64,000 bases of DNA from NCBI GenBank assembly GCA_018670085.1, contig JABHRS010000028.1, positions 1-64,000 of the forward strand, read 5' to 3'. Both the position numbers and the translations under genes were made by a program. Each line of letters begins with the position of its first letter. Position 1 is the first letter of the stretch. Of the stretch, positions 36,051 through 46,000 are shown piece after piece. The notes under the pieces are model-generated. The model was not told the DNA's origin. It saw nothing but the letters and a program-made list of their open reading frames with translations, and did not search any database. Source of the DNA: an archaeon (GTDB taxonomy: Archaea > Nanobdellota > Nanobdellia > Woesearchaeales > GW2011-AR9).

Positions 36051-36060
36051 CTATAAAAAG
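36051..36060. promoter_or_regulatory. Bidirectional TATA-like box between DUF167 gene and bud32
   Basis: TATAAAA (36052-36058) lies 30 nt before the bud32 ATG at 36082. Its complement TTTATAG (36057-36051) lies 27 nt before the DUF167 ATG at 36030. Both genes would be leaderless from one box. Confidence 0.6.
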
Positions 36061-36081
36061 CTGCTCCTACTCCCAGTTAAC

Positions 36082-36699
36082 ATGGAACTAATTGCACAAG
36101 GAGCTGAAGCAAAATTATTTCGAGATAAAAATCGGATTATCAAGGAGAGAATTTCTAAAGGATACCGCTTGCCACAGTTAGATAATAGTTTACGTAGATT
36201 TAGAACTAGACGTGAAGCAAAAATATTAGGTCGATTAAATGAGATGAAGTTCCCAGCACCACAAGTTCACGATTTCTGCGATAAACGAATGAGTATCACA
36301 ATGGATTTTGTAGCAGGAGAAACACTACGCGAAGTTCTAAGGAACCCAGATAGACAAGATGATTACATCAGACTTGCAGAAGAGATGGGCCGCGGTATTG
36401 GCAGGCTTCATATGAATAATATGGTGCATGGAGATTTAACAACTGCTAACATGATTGAAAATGCAGGATCTAAAAAATTAACATTCATTGATTTTGGTTT
36501 ATCAGCTTTTTCAGATAAAAAAGAAGATAAGGCAGTAGATTTACACTTACTTGATCGTAATTTAGAGAGTAGTCATTCTATTTTTTATCCACAAATATTT
36601 GAACATGTAATTTCTGCATACAAAAAAGAATTTCCAGAATCAGAAGATGTGTTTAAACGTTTAGAAACTGTTGCTGGTCGTGGTAGAAATAAGAAGTGA
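36082..36699 (+). CDS. bud32: Bud32 atypical protein kinase (KEOPS subunit)
   Basis: 205 residues from the ATG at 36082, the standard size for stand-alone archaeal Bud32; the open frame extends upstream to 35971 but that extension runs through the TATA box and the opposite gene. Kinase features: MELIAQGAEAKLF N-terminus, K21 in IIKERISKGYR, catalytic loop HGDLTTANMI (116-125), and metal-binding D137 in IDFGLS. Bud32 works with Kae1 in the KEOPS complex for the t6A modification of tRNA; Kae1 is not visible here. Confidence 0.92.
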   Translation: MELIAQGAEAKLFRDKNRIIKERISKGYRLPQLDNSLRRFRTRREAKILGRLNEMKFPAPQVHDFCDKRMSITMDFVAGETLREVLRNPDRQDDYIRLAEEMGRGIGRLHMNNMVHGDLTTANMIENAGSKKLTFIDFGLSAFSDKKEDKAVDLHLLDRNLESSHSIFYPQIFEHVISAYKKEFPESEDVFKRLETVAGRGRNKK

Positions 36700-36768
36700 G
36701 TGAATAGATTATTCTATTCTAAAAACACAAACATATTCCGCAATAGTTATTCTGAGGATTAGTAAATG

Positions 36769-36775
36769 TTTATAA
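36769..36775 (+). promoter_or_regulatory. TATA box of the 36799-38706 operon
   Basis: TTTATAA lies 30 nt before the ATG at 36799, decides that start over the TTG at 36793, and would drive both the unknown protein and the downstream PhoH-like ATPase. Confidence 0.55.
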
Positions 36776-36798
36776 CATAAAGATCATTTGTTTTGACT

Positions 36799-37350
36799 AT
36801 GAAACAAAAAGGTCAGTACATTTCTAAAGGTCAAGGAACACCACTTGCAACATCAATTGATATGCTCTATGAAAATTTGCCAGGCTTATTTGGTTCAAAA
36901 GAAGCAGACTTCGGATTGATATTCACTAACTCAGTCTTACATGGTATGTCAAACAGACAAATCAGATGGGGAAATGAAAGGGCAGCAGAACACCGGACAT
37001 TGGAAACTGCGTATCAGAAAGATTTAAGATTTATCCTCTTTGATGCATCGCACCAATATCTACCAGGAGTAGGTAAAGGAAATATCAATGAAGATTTATC
37101 AAAGATGAATTCTCAAATTATTGGAGCTGATTATTCTGATTTGCTATCGATGACACACACAAATACTCCAGAGGGAATTTTAGCCATTCTTGTTGGCAGT
37201 GGTGAAGAAGTAATACACAGCAAATACAAATCAATTGGAAAAGCAGTAAAATTAGCTGCCAATGAATCAAGAGACAGAAGAAGATCTGAAAAGAATTTTC
37301 TGGAATATAGAGATATAAATTCAGCATTAGCAAAATTGAGAGGAAACTAG
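36799..37350 (+). CDS. Hypothetical protein in operon with PIN-PhoH ATPase
   Basis: 183 residues from the ATG at 36799. Soluble, mixed alpha/beta, with LRFILFDASHQYLPG and GILAILVGSGEEVIHS as likely buried strands and a basic helical C-terminus (RDRRRSEKNF). I do not recognise the fold. Its stop is directly followed by the ATG of the PIN-PhoH gene (no gap), so they are translated from one mRNA and may act together in RNA metabolism (inference). Confidence 0.6.
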   Translation: MKQKGQYISKGQGTPLATSIDMLYENLPGLFGSKEADFGLIFTNSVLHGMSNRQIRWGNERAAEHRTLETAYQKDLRFILFDASHQYLPGVGKGNINEDLSKMNSQIIGADYSDLLSMTHTNTPEGILAILVGSGEEVIHSKYKSIGKAVKLAANESRDRRRSEKNFLEYRDINSALAKLRGN

Positions 37351-38706
37351 ATGGAACTTACTGATGCACTTAAAGATTATAGAGTAGTTGTTTTGGATGC
37401 AAATGTCTTGATGGACAATCCGGACATTCTTTCACGAATTCCAACAGGTTACACTGCAGTTATTCCTTCAATTGTTCTTAATGAATTGGATCGGCATAAA
37501 CGAGGAGTAGAATCATATAACCGAGGTGCAAGACGTACCGCTGCTTTAATTAATGAGATTACAACTGGAAAAGTTGGAAATGATTATGACTTACCTTCAG
37601 GTGGAAAATTAACCTTTTATTTGGGTCATGGGCATTCTCCAGATGCAGATAGACAAATTCTAGCTGGGCTCCCAGAATTACAGAAAGCATATTCTAAAGA
37701 CAGAGGAGTATTTTTATTATCTAATGACCATATTTTGTGTATTACAGCAAGATCAAAAGGGTTTGTAGCTGAGAGTTATAAACAAAGATCAGAGAAGCCT
37801 GATTTTTATGAGTTGTTAGGATTAAGAGAAACTATTGACATTGGAAGTCCAGAGGTTAACGAAAATCTTCATAAAGGAGATATTGCAGAATTTGATCCAA
37901 AAGATCTGATAGTTAGTGGATTAGTTGGCGGACAATACGTATCAGCACATGGTTTGTTATTAAAAGTTGGGAGAAGTGGTTCAAATATTACTCTTCAAAA
38001 ATTACGTGAAGGTCAAAGTGCATATGGGATTACAGGCAGAAACAAAGAACAAAGATTTGCATTAGACATGTTGCTTGATGAAAAAATTGAAATGGCAAGC
38101 ATCATTGCAGAAGCAGGCTGTGGTAAGTCACTTCTAGCAGTAGCAGCTGGATTGCACCAAACTGTAGTTGGAAAAAAATACGATCGAGTGATAGTTTATA
38201 GTGCATTAGCAAACGTAGGAGAAAGTGTTGGATTTCTTCCAGGCGATGTCGGTGAAAAAACAGGAGTTTATTGTCAAGGGATTGAAGATAATCTTGATGT
38301 GATATTAAGTGGAGTAAAAAAAGCTAGTATTGGTGGGAATATGCTTAAATTACCTGATGCTGCCGACCCAATTGGATACTGGCAAAGTGAAGGTATCTTA
38401 AATTTAGATCCGATTACATTCACCAGAGGTAGAAGTCTGAGGAATGCGTTTGTGATAGTTGAAGAATCTCAGAACCTCACAGTACATCAAGCAAGAACTT
38501 TAGGAACAAGAATTGGAGATGGATCAAAACTAGTCATGATTGGTGACCCAACTCAAACTGACCTACCACACCTTTCTGAAAAAGATAATGGTTTGATGGC
38601 ATTTACTAGAAGTTTACTTGGAGTTGACGGATTCAGTCCAGTTATTTTAATAGATAATAGTGCAAGAAGTTATGTAGCAAAGATGGTTGCAGAACGTCTT
38701 CGATAA
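37351..38706 (+). CDS. PIN domain-PhoH-like ATPase
   Basis: 451 residues. The N-terminal PIN nuclease domain has VLDANVLMDN (D16) and LNELDRHKRG (E45, D47), plus downstream acidic residues (SPDADRQI, LLSNDHILC). The C-terminal PhoH-type ATPase has Walker A AEAGCGKSLLA, the family block GFLPGDVGEKTGVYCQGIEDNL-like region (split here by its position 290-312), and Walker B VIVEESQNLT followed by MIGDPTQTDL. Such fusions (YlaK type) are predicted RNA nuclease-helicase enzymes. It is preceded without gap by an unknown gene. Confidence 0.9.
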   Translation: MELTDALKDYRVVVLDANVLMDNPDILSRIPTGYTAVIPSIVLNELDRHKRGVESYNRGARRTAALINEITTGKVGNDYDLPSGGKLTFYLGHGHSPDADRQILAGLPELQKAYSKDRGVFLLSNDHILCITARSKGFVAESYKQRSEKPDFYELLGLRETIDIGSPEVNENLHKGDIAEFDPKDLIVSGLVGGQYVSAHGLLLKVGRSGSNITLQKLREGQSAYGITGRNKEQRFALDMLLDEKIEMASIIAEAGCGKSLLAVAAGLHQTVVGKKYDRVIVYSALANVGESVGFLPGDVGEKTGVYCQGIEDNLDVILSGVKKASIGGNMLKLPDAADPIGYWQSEGILNLDPITFTRGRSLRNAFVIVEESQNLTVHQARTLGTRIGDGSKLVMIGDPTQTDLPHLSEKDNGLMAFTRSLLGVDGFSPVILIDNSARSYVAKMVAERLR

Positions 38707-38732
38707 TAATTTTATTATTTTTTTCTAATTTT

Positions 38733-39398
38733 CTAATTTTCTTTCCAAACAATAGTGCCAGGTCCCCTTCTACCAACTTTTGGACCGTCAGCATAAGTTA
38801 ATCCGGCTGCTTTAATGTTATCTCTTACTAATCTTGCGCAGCTGTAAGTTGCTAAAATTCCTTTCTGTTTTAGAACTCGGTGAACTTCTTGAAATAAAAA
38901 TATACTCCACATCTCTGGTTGAGTTTTGGGTGAAAAAGAATCATAAAAAACCACATCAACTGTGTTGGATTGAATTGTCTGGATAGTGTCTTTAGCATCG
39001 CCAAGTAAAATTTTAAGAGTAATAGAATTGTCTTCACTTTTGATACAAAGATTTTTTGGAGTTAATTGTTTATAAAATTCGTAACCTGGAATTTTGGGAT
39101 TCACTTCCTGGATCTTTTCAATAATTAAAGGATCGTTCTCAATTCCGATGACATTTATTTTACAGTCAGGATTGGCTTCTTTTGCGATAGCTATTGCCAT
39201 GGCACTGTTATACCCCATACCAAAGGCAAAGTCTAACAAAGTGAATTCCCCTCTTTCCCTTGCAATTTCAGCGATCTTCGTTGGCTTGCAATACTTCTCA
39301 GTTGCTTCTTCAACAGCTCCAGTGAAGGAATGATAACTTTCATTGAACTTTGGATTCACAAAGGTTTCAGATCCATCGCGAGTTTGAATTTTTTCCAT
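38733..39398 (-). CDS. MnmC-like SAM-dependent methyltransferase
   Basis: 221 residues. SAM-binding motif LLDFAFGMGYNSA, motif II acidic IGIENDP, and the family motif VVFYDSFSPKTQPEMWS with the ATYSCARLVR block and a final GPKVGRRGPGTI match the methyltransferase domain of MnmC (DUF752). Bacterial MnmC modifies the wobble U of tRNA; this stand-alone archaeal version lacks the oxidoreductase part, so its exact tRNA step is inferred. A TTTAAAT element lies about 30 nt before the ATG. Confidence 0.85.
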   Translation of the reverse strand: MEKIQTRDGSETFVNPKFNESYHSFTGAVEEATEKYCKPTKIAEIARERGEFTLLDFAFGMGYNSAMAIAIAKEANPDCKINVIGIENDPLIIEKIQEVNPKIPGYEFYKQLTPKNLCIKSEDNSITLKILLGDAKDTIQTIQSNTVDVVFYDSFSPKTQPEMWSIFLFQEVHRVLKQKGILATYSCARLVRDNIKAAGLTYADGPKVGRRGPGTIVWKEN

Positions 39399-39480
39399 GA
39401 TAGTATAGATTTGAAGGTGATTTAAAAAATATCGTAGTTAGAACAGCAATCTTTATCAATAGTGAAAGCAAAAATAGGAC

Positions 39481-40041
39481 ATGGCACAAATTATACCATT
39501 AGTTTCATTGATACTAGCATCAGGATGTATTATACCTAAGATCCCAAAAGATTACAAAATTCCTCCAGCTACTGTGACAGAACAATATGTTAACGCAGCA
39601 ATGATCCAAGGTATGCTTGACAAAGAAACCAACACAGTAAGATATTCACCACTTCCATCAAGACAGAATCACATGATGCCAAAATATGCATCGATGGTAA
39701 AACTTTCTGACCTTGACGTAGCAGAAACTTTAATTTTTAGAATAACAACAAAAACATTAGAAGATAAAGGTTGTACTGAGATATATGTTGATAACTTACC
39801 ATTTGGCGAACTTGGAAAAAATGATTCTTTTGGAATTTCAGGAGATTGTTTAGGAATTTATGAAGCAAAATTTGAAAGTAGATTAGGACAACTTTCAGTT
39901 AGAAGAGGAGATGAATTAAATTACGATACATTTAATCTTAGAAATGTTGATCCTAGAAGTAAAGATTTTTTAGAAGCAAGATTGTTAGCAAATGTTAAAT
40001 TAGCATTGAATGAACTTGCAATTGCATACAGGCCAGAATAA
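39481..40041 (+). CDS. Putative lipoprotein, unknown
   Basis: 186 residues. A short hydrophobic N-terminus ends in a lipobox LASGC (C16), then a Pro/Lys-rich linker (IPKIPKDYKIPP). The mature part is mixed alpha/beta with two Cys (KGCTEIYV, SGDCLGIYE) that may form a disulfide outside the membrane. No family recognised. It converges with the GINS gene, and the two end next to each other at 40041/40042. Confidence 0.6.
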   Translation: MAQIIPLVSLILASGCIIPKIPKDYKIPPATVTEQYVNAAMIQGMLDKETNTVRYSPLPSRQNHMMPKYASMVKLSDLDVAETLIFRITTKTLEDKGCTEIYVDNLPFGELGKNDSFGISGDCLGIYEAKFESRLGQLSVRRGDELNYDTFNLRNVDPRSKDFLEARLLANVKLALNELAIAYRPE

Positions 40042-40794
40042 TTAAACTATTTCTGCTCGGCCTTTACGTTCTAAAAGTTCAGCAATCTCTGGAAATATTT
40101 CAGTCTCATCGCCACTTTCAAAAGGACCATATTCTTTCATATCTTTCCAAACAAAGCGAGGCACTGGGTGCAAGAATTTGATTTTGACAACAGCATTATT
40201 CTCCTTTTCTTCAGCAGGTTCTGATTCCGATCCACTTGAAGGAGACTTAGCATCTAATTTAGCTGATTCATTTATTTTAGCCACAGTAGTAGGATCATCA
40301 GCTGCCAAAGCCTCTGCAACACTTGATTTAGAAGAGTGAGTAACTGGAGTTTGCAAAACACTGGACCCAGTTTGAATTAATGGAAGCTCTGCGCGCCAAA
40401 GTTGTAATAAAATACCTCTTCGATAATTATCAAAATGAGAAACTACCTTTGAAAAAAATTCTTTTTCTTCTGGAAGCATCGAACCTGTATCAATAATGTC
40501 AGAACCAGTTCGGCTCTTGTTCAAAGCAATAGCGATTAGTTTTTTTTCACGTTTTTCATAGATCTCTTTTAAAATTCGTTTGATTGAACGCATTTCATAC
40601 TCAAGTTTTTTACGATCTGAGGTTGCAAATAACTCATCTTCGTCCTGCCTAGAAGTTACAAGGGACTTTTTCTCTCTCAAATAACTAACAACATCAATGA
40701 AGAAGGTTTTCTCTAACTGCTGAAGCTCTTCGCTTTTCTTCTCATTACGAAGTACATCATACAATGTCTCTAATGTAATATTGATGTTTGCCAC
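40042..40794 (-). CDS. gins51: GINS complex subunit (Gins51 type)
   Basis: 250 residues starting at a GTG with GGGGG upstream. An N-terminal helical A domain (about 1-140, with YRRGILLQLWRAELPL) is joined by a Ser/Glu linker to a C-terminal B domain containing PRFVWKDMKEYGPFESGDE and a final LLERKGRAEIV. A-then-B order identifies the Gins51 (Sld5/Psf1) side of the family. GINS links the MCM helicase with GAN/Cdc45 and the polymerase/primase at the replication fork. Confidence 0.88.
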   Translation of the reverse strand: MANINITLETLYDVLRNEKKSEELQQLEKTFFIDVVSYLREKKSLVTSRQDEDELFATSDRKKLEYEMRSIKRILKEIYEKREKKLIAIALNKSRTGSDIIDTGSMLPEEKEFFSKVVSHFDNYRRGILLQLWRAELPLIQTGSSVLQTPVTHSSKSSVAEALAADDPTTVAKINESAKLDAKSPSSGSESEPAEEKENNAVVKIKFLHPVPRFVWKDMKEYGPFESGDETEIFPEIAELLERKGRAEIV

Positions 40795-41163
40795 TTATTC
40801 CAACCCCCTATTTTCAAGATAATTATTAATTATCAGATTACTCACTATTGATTTAATCCAACACCCCAGTTAAATAGAGTTAGCTATGCTTTTAAAGCTT
40901 ATTGCTCCTTTAGTGGTAGGTTCCAGTGGAAATTAGACTTTGTTTAAGGTCGAGAGAGTGCTGTTTCTCGTCGAGAATTAAAATGTTGAATTCAACTTAT
41001 TTGATAATTGGAATATAGCCTTGCCAACAACTCGTGACACTCCTTCTTGGGCAGATTTATTCTTATGATAGTAGCTCAATTAAGCTCTTTTTGGCAAGAA
41101 ATATTTCTCAATCTAACAATTGAAGAATAAATCTTATAAAACAGCTATTCATTTGATTGCATA
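40795..41163. other. Gene-free region with structured-RNA features
   Basis: 369 bases without a gene. A TATA-like CTTTTAAAGC at about 40889-40898 is followed by a stretch rich in small stems: TTCCAGTGGAA, CGAGA...TCTCG (about 40952-40972), the palindrome GTTGAATTCAAC (40984-40995), and an 8-bp inverted repeat CTTGCCAA (41020-41027)/TTGGCAAG (41091-41098). A promoter plus stems suggests an uncharacterised RNA on the plus strand. The final 35 bases hold the TATA box (CTTATAAAAC) of the radical SAM gene. Confidence 0.35.
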
Positions 41164-42435
41164 ATGGGTTCAAAACAACAGGAATCAAATGAAACATTAC
41201 TTAGTTTCGAAACACTACAATTCTTCGATCACAAAGATACTGTGCAAGTTGTGCTCTTAAAGATATTTAAGATGCATTTACCAAAGACAGAATTAGCTGC
41301 AATTGGTGAATACAAACTAGTTGATCGAAATAGTATTGCATTTTTTAAAGTGAAAGAAAAGAAGGCACGAATGCAGTTTATGGGATTGTTCGAAAAATAT
41401 CTGCCAAAATTAGTTAACACAATTTCAAAGCAACAAGCAATGTATGTACACCGTGGTTCTAGAATCCCACTGATTGGATCAGTTGCTTTTGGAATTGTGT
41501 ATCGAAATTCTTCAATTATAGAAATCAAACCAATTACTAGTTGTAATTTATCTTGTGTATATTGCTCAGTTAAAGAAGGGAAGAATTCTGGTAAACGTGA
41601 CATCGTAGTTGAGATGGAATATCTGTTAGAGGAGCTGGAGAAGCTACTTCAATTTGTAGATGAGCCAGTAGAGATACATATCGGAGTTCAAGGTGAACCC
41701 TTCTTGTACGCTGATATGACAGAACTTGTTGAAAGATTACAACTGATGGATAATGTACATACAATCTCAACTGATACAAATTTAACCATTGTGACAAAAA
41801 AGATGGTGGATCGCCTGGCAAAATGTTCAAAATTCAGATTAAATATCAGTTTGGATTCGATGGATTTGGAAAATGCACGCAAGATTGCAGATGCTACAAA
41901 TTACAATTTAAATTATGTTCTGGAAATGATTCGTTACATTGCAAACTCATCACTTGATTTTTTAATTGCACCAGTTTACACACCTGGATATAATGACGAT
42001 CAATTATCAAAAATCATTGAATTTGTTAAAACACTACCAAGACGTAAAGAAGACGTAGAAAAAAAGTTATTGCCACGAGTGTGTATTCAAAATTACTTGC
42101 CATACAAAAGCGGACGTCGTCCAGTAAAAATTCCTGCGACATGGGAGAAGTTTTACGCAATGCTTGCAAGGCTGGAAAAAGAACATGACATTCAGCTACG
42201 TATTAACGCAGAAGATTTCAAAATTAAAGAAGGCAAAGTACTGCCTGCTCCATTTGCAGTTGATGATGTAATCTCTGCTAAACTAGTTGGACGCGATAGG
42301 TTCCCTAAAACTTGTTTGGCAGCCGCAGGAAAGCGAGTAATATCTGTTCCAAACTGCGACTTTGTTCCGAATAAACGCGTAAAGTTGAAACTGATCCGTG
42401 ATAAACACAATATTTTTACGGGAAAGTTAGTTTAG
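41164..42435 (+). CDS. Radical SAM protein with C-terminal TRAM-like domain
   Basis: 423 residues. The iron-sulfur motif CNLSCVYC (C127, C131, C134) binds the radical SAM cluster; GVQGEPFLY and the LNISLDSMD strand are typical of the barrel. The N-terminal 110 residues are specific to archaeal members, and the last 45 residues (CLAAAGKRVISV...GKLV) look like a small RNA-binding TRAM-like beta domain. This combination fits COG2100-type archaeal proteins, whose substrate is unknown; RNA modification is plausible. TATA box about 30 nt upstream. Confidence 0.82.
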   Translation: MGSKQQESNETLLSFETLQFFDHKDTVQVVLLKIFKMHLPKTELAAIGEYKLVDRNSIAFFKVKEKKARMQFMGLFEKYLPKLVNTISKQQAMYVHRGSRIPLIGSVAFGIVYRNSSIIEIKPITSCNLSCVYCSVKEGKNSGKRDIVVEMEYLLEELEKLLQFVDEPVEIHIGVQGEPFLYADMTELVERLQLMDNVHTISTDTNLTIVTKKMVDRLAKCSKFRLNISLDSMDLENARKIADATNYNLNYVLEMIRYIANSSLDFLIAPVYTPGYNDDQLSKIIEFVKTLPRRKEDVEKKLLPRVCIQNYLPYKSGRRPVKIPATWEKFYAMLARLEKEHDIQLRINAEDFKIKEGKVLPAPFAVDDVISAKLVGRDRFPKTCLAAAGKRVISVPNCDFVPNKRVKLKLIRDKHNIFTGKLV

Positions 42436-42493
42436 GTTATTTTGTATATATTTCTGAAAACCTTTAAAAATAACTATTAATTCTGAGAAAAAG

Positions 42494-42958
42494 ATGAATC
42501 AGCACCACAAGTTATTTTATGTTAAACAAAGTGTAAACGCAGCACTAGAAACTGTCTGTAAGGAGGACCCTAATTTGTTCTATGACAATGCACACACTGT
42601 GATTGCAAACATGCGACCATCAATGTATTCACTTCAAAATGGATCCATCCATAGCCCGTTGTTAGTTGGTTCTGGAACAGAATATATAACTGCAATTATG
42701 ATGAACGAAGAACCAGATAATGTGCCACTTAGGGCAAAATTTTGTAGAGCAACACTCAGACATTCTTCAGTGAAAACTCTGTTTGGTAAAAATTATGAGG
42801 TCCCATTAAGTAGCAAAGAATGCCCAATATTTGGCTATGAAACACATGTGATTTTACAACCACCAACCTTTGCACTTGGACATAGTGCAATAAAGATTAA
42901 AGATTTTTTAAGTCAAAGAAATATTGAAGCAAGATTAGATACTTCAGATATGCGATAA
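42494..42958 (+). CDS. Hypothetical protein
   Basis: 154 residues, soluble. Residues VIANMRPSMYSL and GSGTEYITAIMMNEE look like strands of an alpha/beta fold; KTLFGKNYEVPLSSKEC contains one of only three cysteines. It has its own TTTAAAAA box about 30 nt before the ATG, so it is transcribed separately from the radical SAM gene upstream. No family recognised. Confidence 0.6.
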   Translation: MNQHHKLFYVKQSVNAALETVCKEDPNLFYDNAHTVIANMRPSMYSLQNGSIHSPLLVGSGTEYITAIMMNEEPDNVPLRAKFCRATLRHSSVKTLFGKNYEVPLSSKECPIFGYETHVILQPPTFALGHSAIKIKDFLSQRNIEARLDTSDMR

Positions 42959-43057
42959 ATACGCAAAAAAAGAGATTTAATTAATGATTAATCAGTTTTA
43001 ATAAATAAAAATAAATTTAAAAAAATATAAAATATAAATCATCAGTTCTAAACAAAA

Positions 43058-46000
43058 CTAGATATTCAAACTAGTAACTTTGCTCACACCATCTGCCATA
43101 GAGACACCATAGAGTTTGCTAGCTTCACTAATTACAGCATCATTGTGAGAGATTACAATATATTGTGCACGGTCTGAGTATAACCCAATTAGTTTTGCTA
43201 ATCTATCTGAATTGTGTTTGTCTAGTGCTGCATCAATTTCATCAAGGATGTAAAAAGTTGCTGGCTGATGCTCTTGTACAGCGAAGATAAATGCAAGTGC
43301 TGTCAGAGTTTTTTCACCACCTGAAAGACTCTTTAGATCCATATGACGCTTACCAGTAATTTTTACTTTAATACTCATCCCATCATCAAACGGGTTATCA
43401 GGGTTCTCAAGTTTTAAGTAAGCATCTCCCTTCTTGAATAACCTAGTGAAAATTTGCCTAAAGTGTTTATCAACTTCAGTAAAGGTCTTCATGAACCTTT
43501 CTTTTTTCTTCACTTCAATCTCATTCATTAAAGTTAAAATTTGAGTTTTTTCCTCATTCAAAGAATCTTTTTTAGCAACCAACTTATTGAATTCTTCTTC
43601 TACTCTTTCATAAATTTCAAGAGCTTTCATATTCACAGCAGACATTTGAGAGAGCATTGCTTCAAACTTACTGATCTCAGCATACAACTCTTTCTCAGAT
43701 TTATCCATCTCAAGTTCTACATTTTCATATTGTTCAAACTCATCTTCTAAAACTGAAAGTTTTGCTCTAACTTCAGCATTTTTTAAAGAAAGCATGTTTA
43801 ATTCACGTTCACTTGTTCGAGATTTTTCCCTGGCATTATCAATTTTACCTTCACTGGTTCTAATCTCACCAGAAAGATTCTCACGCTTTGCAAAGAGTTC
43901 TTTATACTGAGCATAAAAGGCCTTACTTGCAGTTTCTTTCTCAGCTAAAACAACTTTCTCCTCTTTAACTTGACCAGTTAGAGTATTAACTTCGGTTGTA
44001 AACTCAGACAATTCCTTATCGTGTTGTTTAATAATTTCTAAAATCTTCTCTTGTTCAGCACCAACCAAACCAGTTGCTTGACCAGTTAAACTCTTTTTCT
44101 CACTTTCAAGTCTTACAATATCTTCACGGATTTGTTGCCTTGTTTCATCAAAACTTGAAAGCTGTGCTTGAACTCTTGGATCATTACTTTTCATCATCTG
44201 AGAACGTAAACCTTGTTTCTCACCTTTAATCGTAGCTAAGGCTCTGTTTAAGATCATGATTTCCTTCTGCATCACGCGAAGTTTAGTATCAACTTCTTGA
44301 AGCTCAATTTTTAATTCTTTTTTCAGTTCACTACTTGCATCTAAGTCACCAGAATCAAGGTGAAGTTTTTTCTCTTGGGCTACAATCTCACCTTCAAGTT
44401 CACCCTTTAATCTTCTAAGCTCAGTGATTTGCTCCTCTCCACCAGCACGATCACCTTCAAGTTTGGAGATAATGGACTGTTGATCCGCAATTTCTGCTTC
44501 TGCTGCATTCAACTCTTCCATAGAATCTTTTTCTGCAAAAGATGCACCTTTTCTGGTATTTCTGGAACCACCTGACATCACACCGGAACCTGCTGCCATG
44601 TCACCATCTAAAGTCACCATTGGAATTTTACCAATACCAACTTTTCTAGCAGCAGACAAATTTTCTACAACCAAAGTTCGATGAAAAACGTAGGCAAAAG
44701 CTTTTTTGTAAGTTGAGTCAAAACTGATAAGGTTGATTGCAAAATCAATTACTCCTGGAAGTTTTAGAAATCTCTTTTCTTCAGGACCAAGAGTTACGCT
44801 ACGCACTTTGTTAAGTGGAATAAAAGAAGCTCTCCCTAATCTTGAAGTTTTTAGATACTCAATACATTTTTGAGCAACTGAATCGTCATCAACAATAATT
44901 TGCTGAGTCTTTCCGCCAGCTGCAGTTTCGAGTGCAACTGAATATTTCTTTTTTACTTGACCTAATTGAGCTACTGTTCCAAAAACACCTTTGAATTGTC
45001 TTTGATTATCTAAAATACTTTTTACAGCGTGAGATGCTGCTGCATTTGCTTGAATTGAATTAACCCTTGCACTAAGCTTTGCATGCTCTTCTTGTAATTG
45101 AATTAGTTTTCTTCTAGCATGAGAAATCTGAGAAACATAACTACTCTCTTGTTCTAACACTTTGTTAAGTTTGAGTGTTGCTGATTTGAAATCTTGTTTC
45201 TTTTGTTTTAGTTTGACAATTTCACCTTTATGTTCAAGTTGCAACTCTTTTACTTTAGAAACTTGTTCATCAATTGTTTGAATTCTAAACTCTAAACGAT
45301 CCTTTTCTCGGAGTAATTCTTGCTGAGCCGTTCTTTTCTCCCTTACAACTTGCTCTTGCGCTTCAATACTAGTTTCTAAACTGGTTAAATCTTCAGTTGC
45401 TTTTGCAACATCACCAAGTTTATGTTTACCACGAAATTGTTCCATCTTCTCTTCAAGCATGGCAAACTCCCTTTGTTTACTATGGATTTGTTTGGTGATT
45501 TGACCTTCCCTGTCTGAAAATTCAGTCATCTTAGAAGTTAACTCTTTTTGTTCATGTTCAAACTGTTTTTTTCTTAAAGTGATTTTATGAATTTCATCTT
45601 GGAGAGTTTTTGACCTGGTTTCTTTTCGGATGAGAGATGTTTTTAGATCCTCAATTTCTTTATGAACTGCAACCTGCTCTTTCTCTCCCTTCTCTTCAAT
45701 TTCTTTGTTGATCTCAGAGATCTGACCACGTTTCTCTTCGATCACTGCTCGAAATTCATCAATTGATTTTTGAAACTGAGCAACTTTTAATTCATAACCA
45801 GTAATTTTTTCAAGATAAACTTTGTTTTCTTCACGACGGACATCAATTTTCTTTTTGAGGTATGATGCACGGTACGAATCAACCTTTCCTTTAAGTTCTT
45901 TGAATTTTAATGCTTGATCACGGTCTTTTTTTAACTCTCTAAGATACGCTTTTCTCTCCTTTAGAATTATTTCAGCACTGTTGATTTTTTCTTCAGCTTT

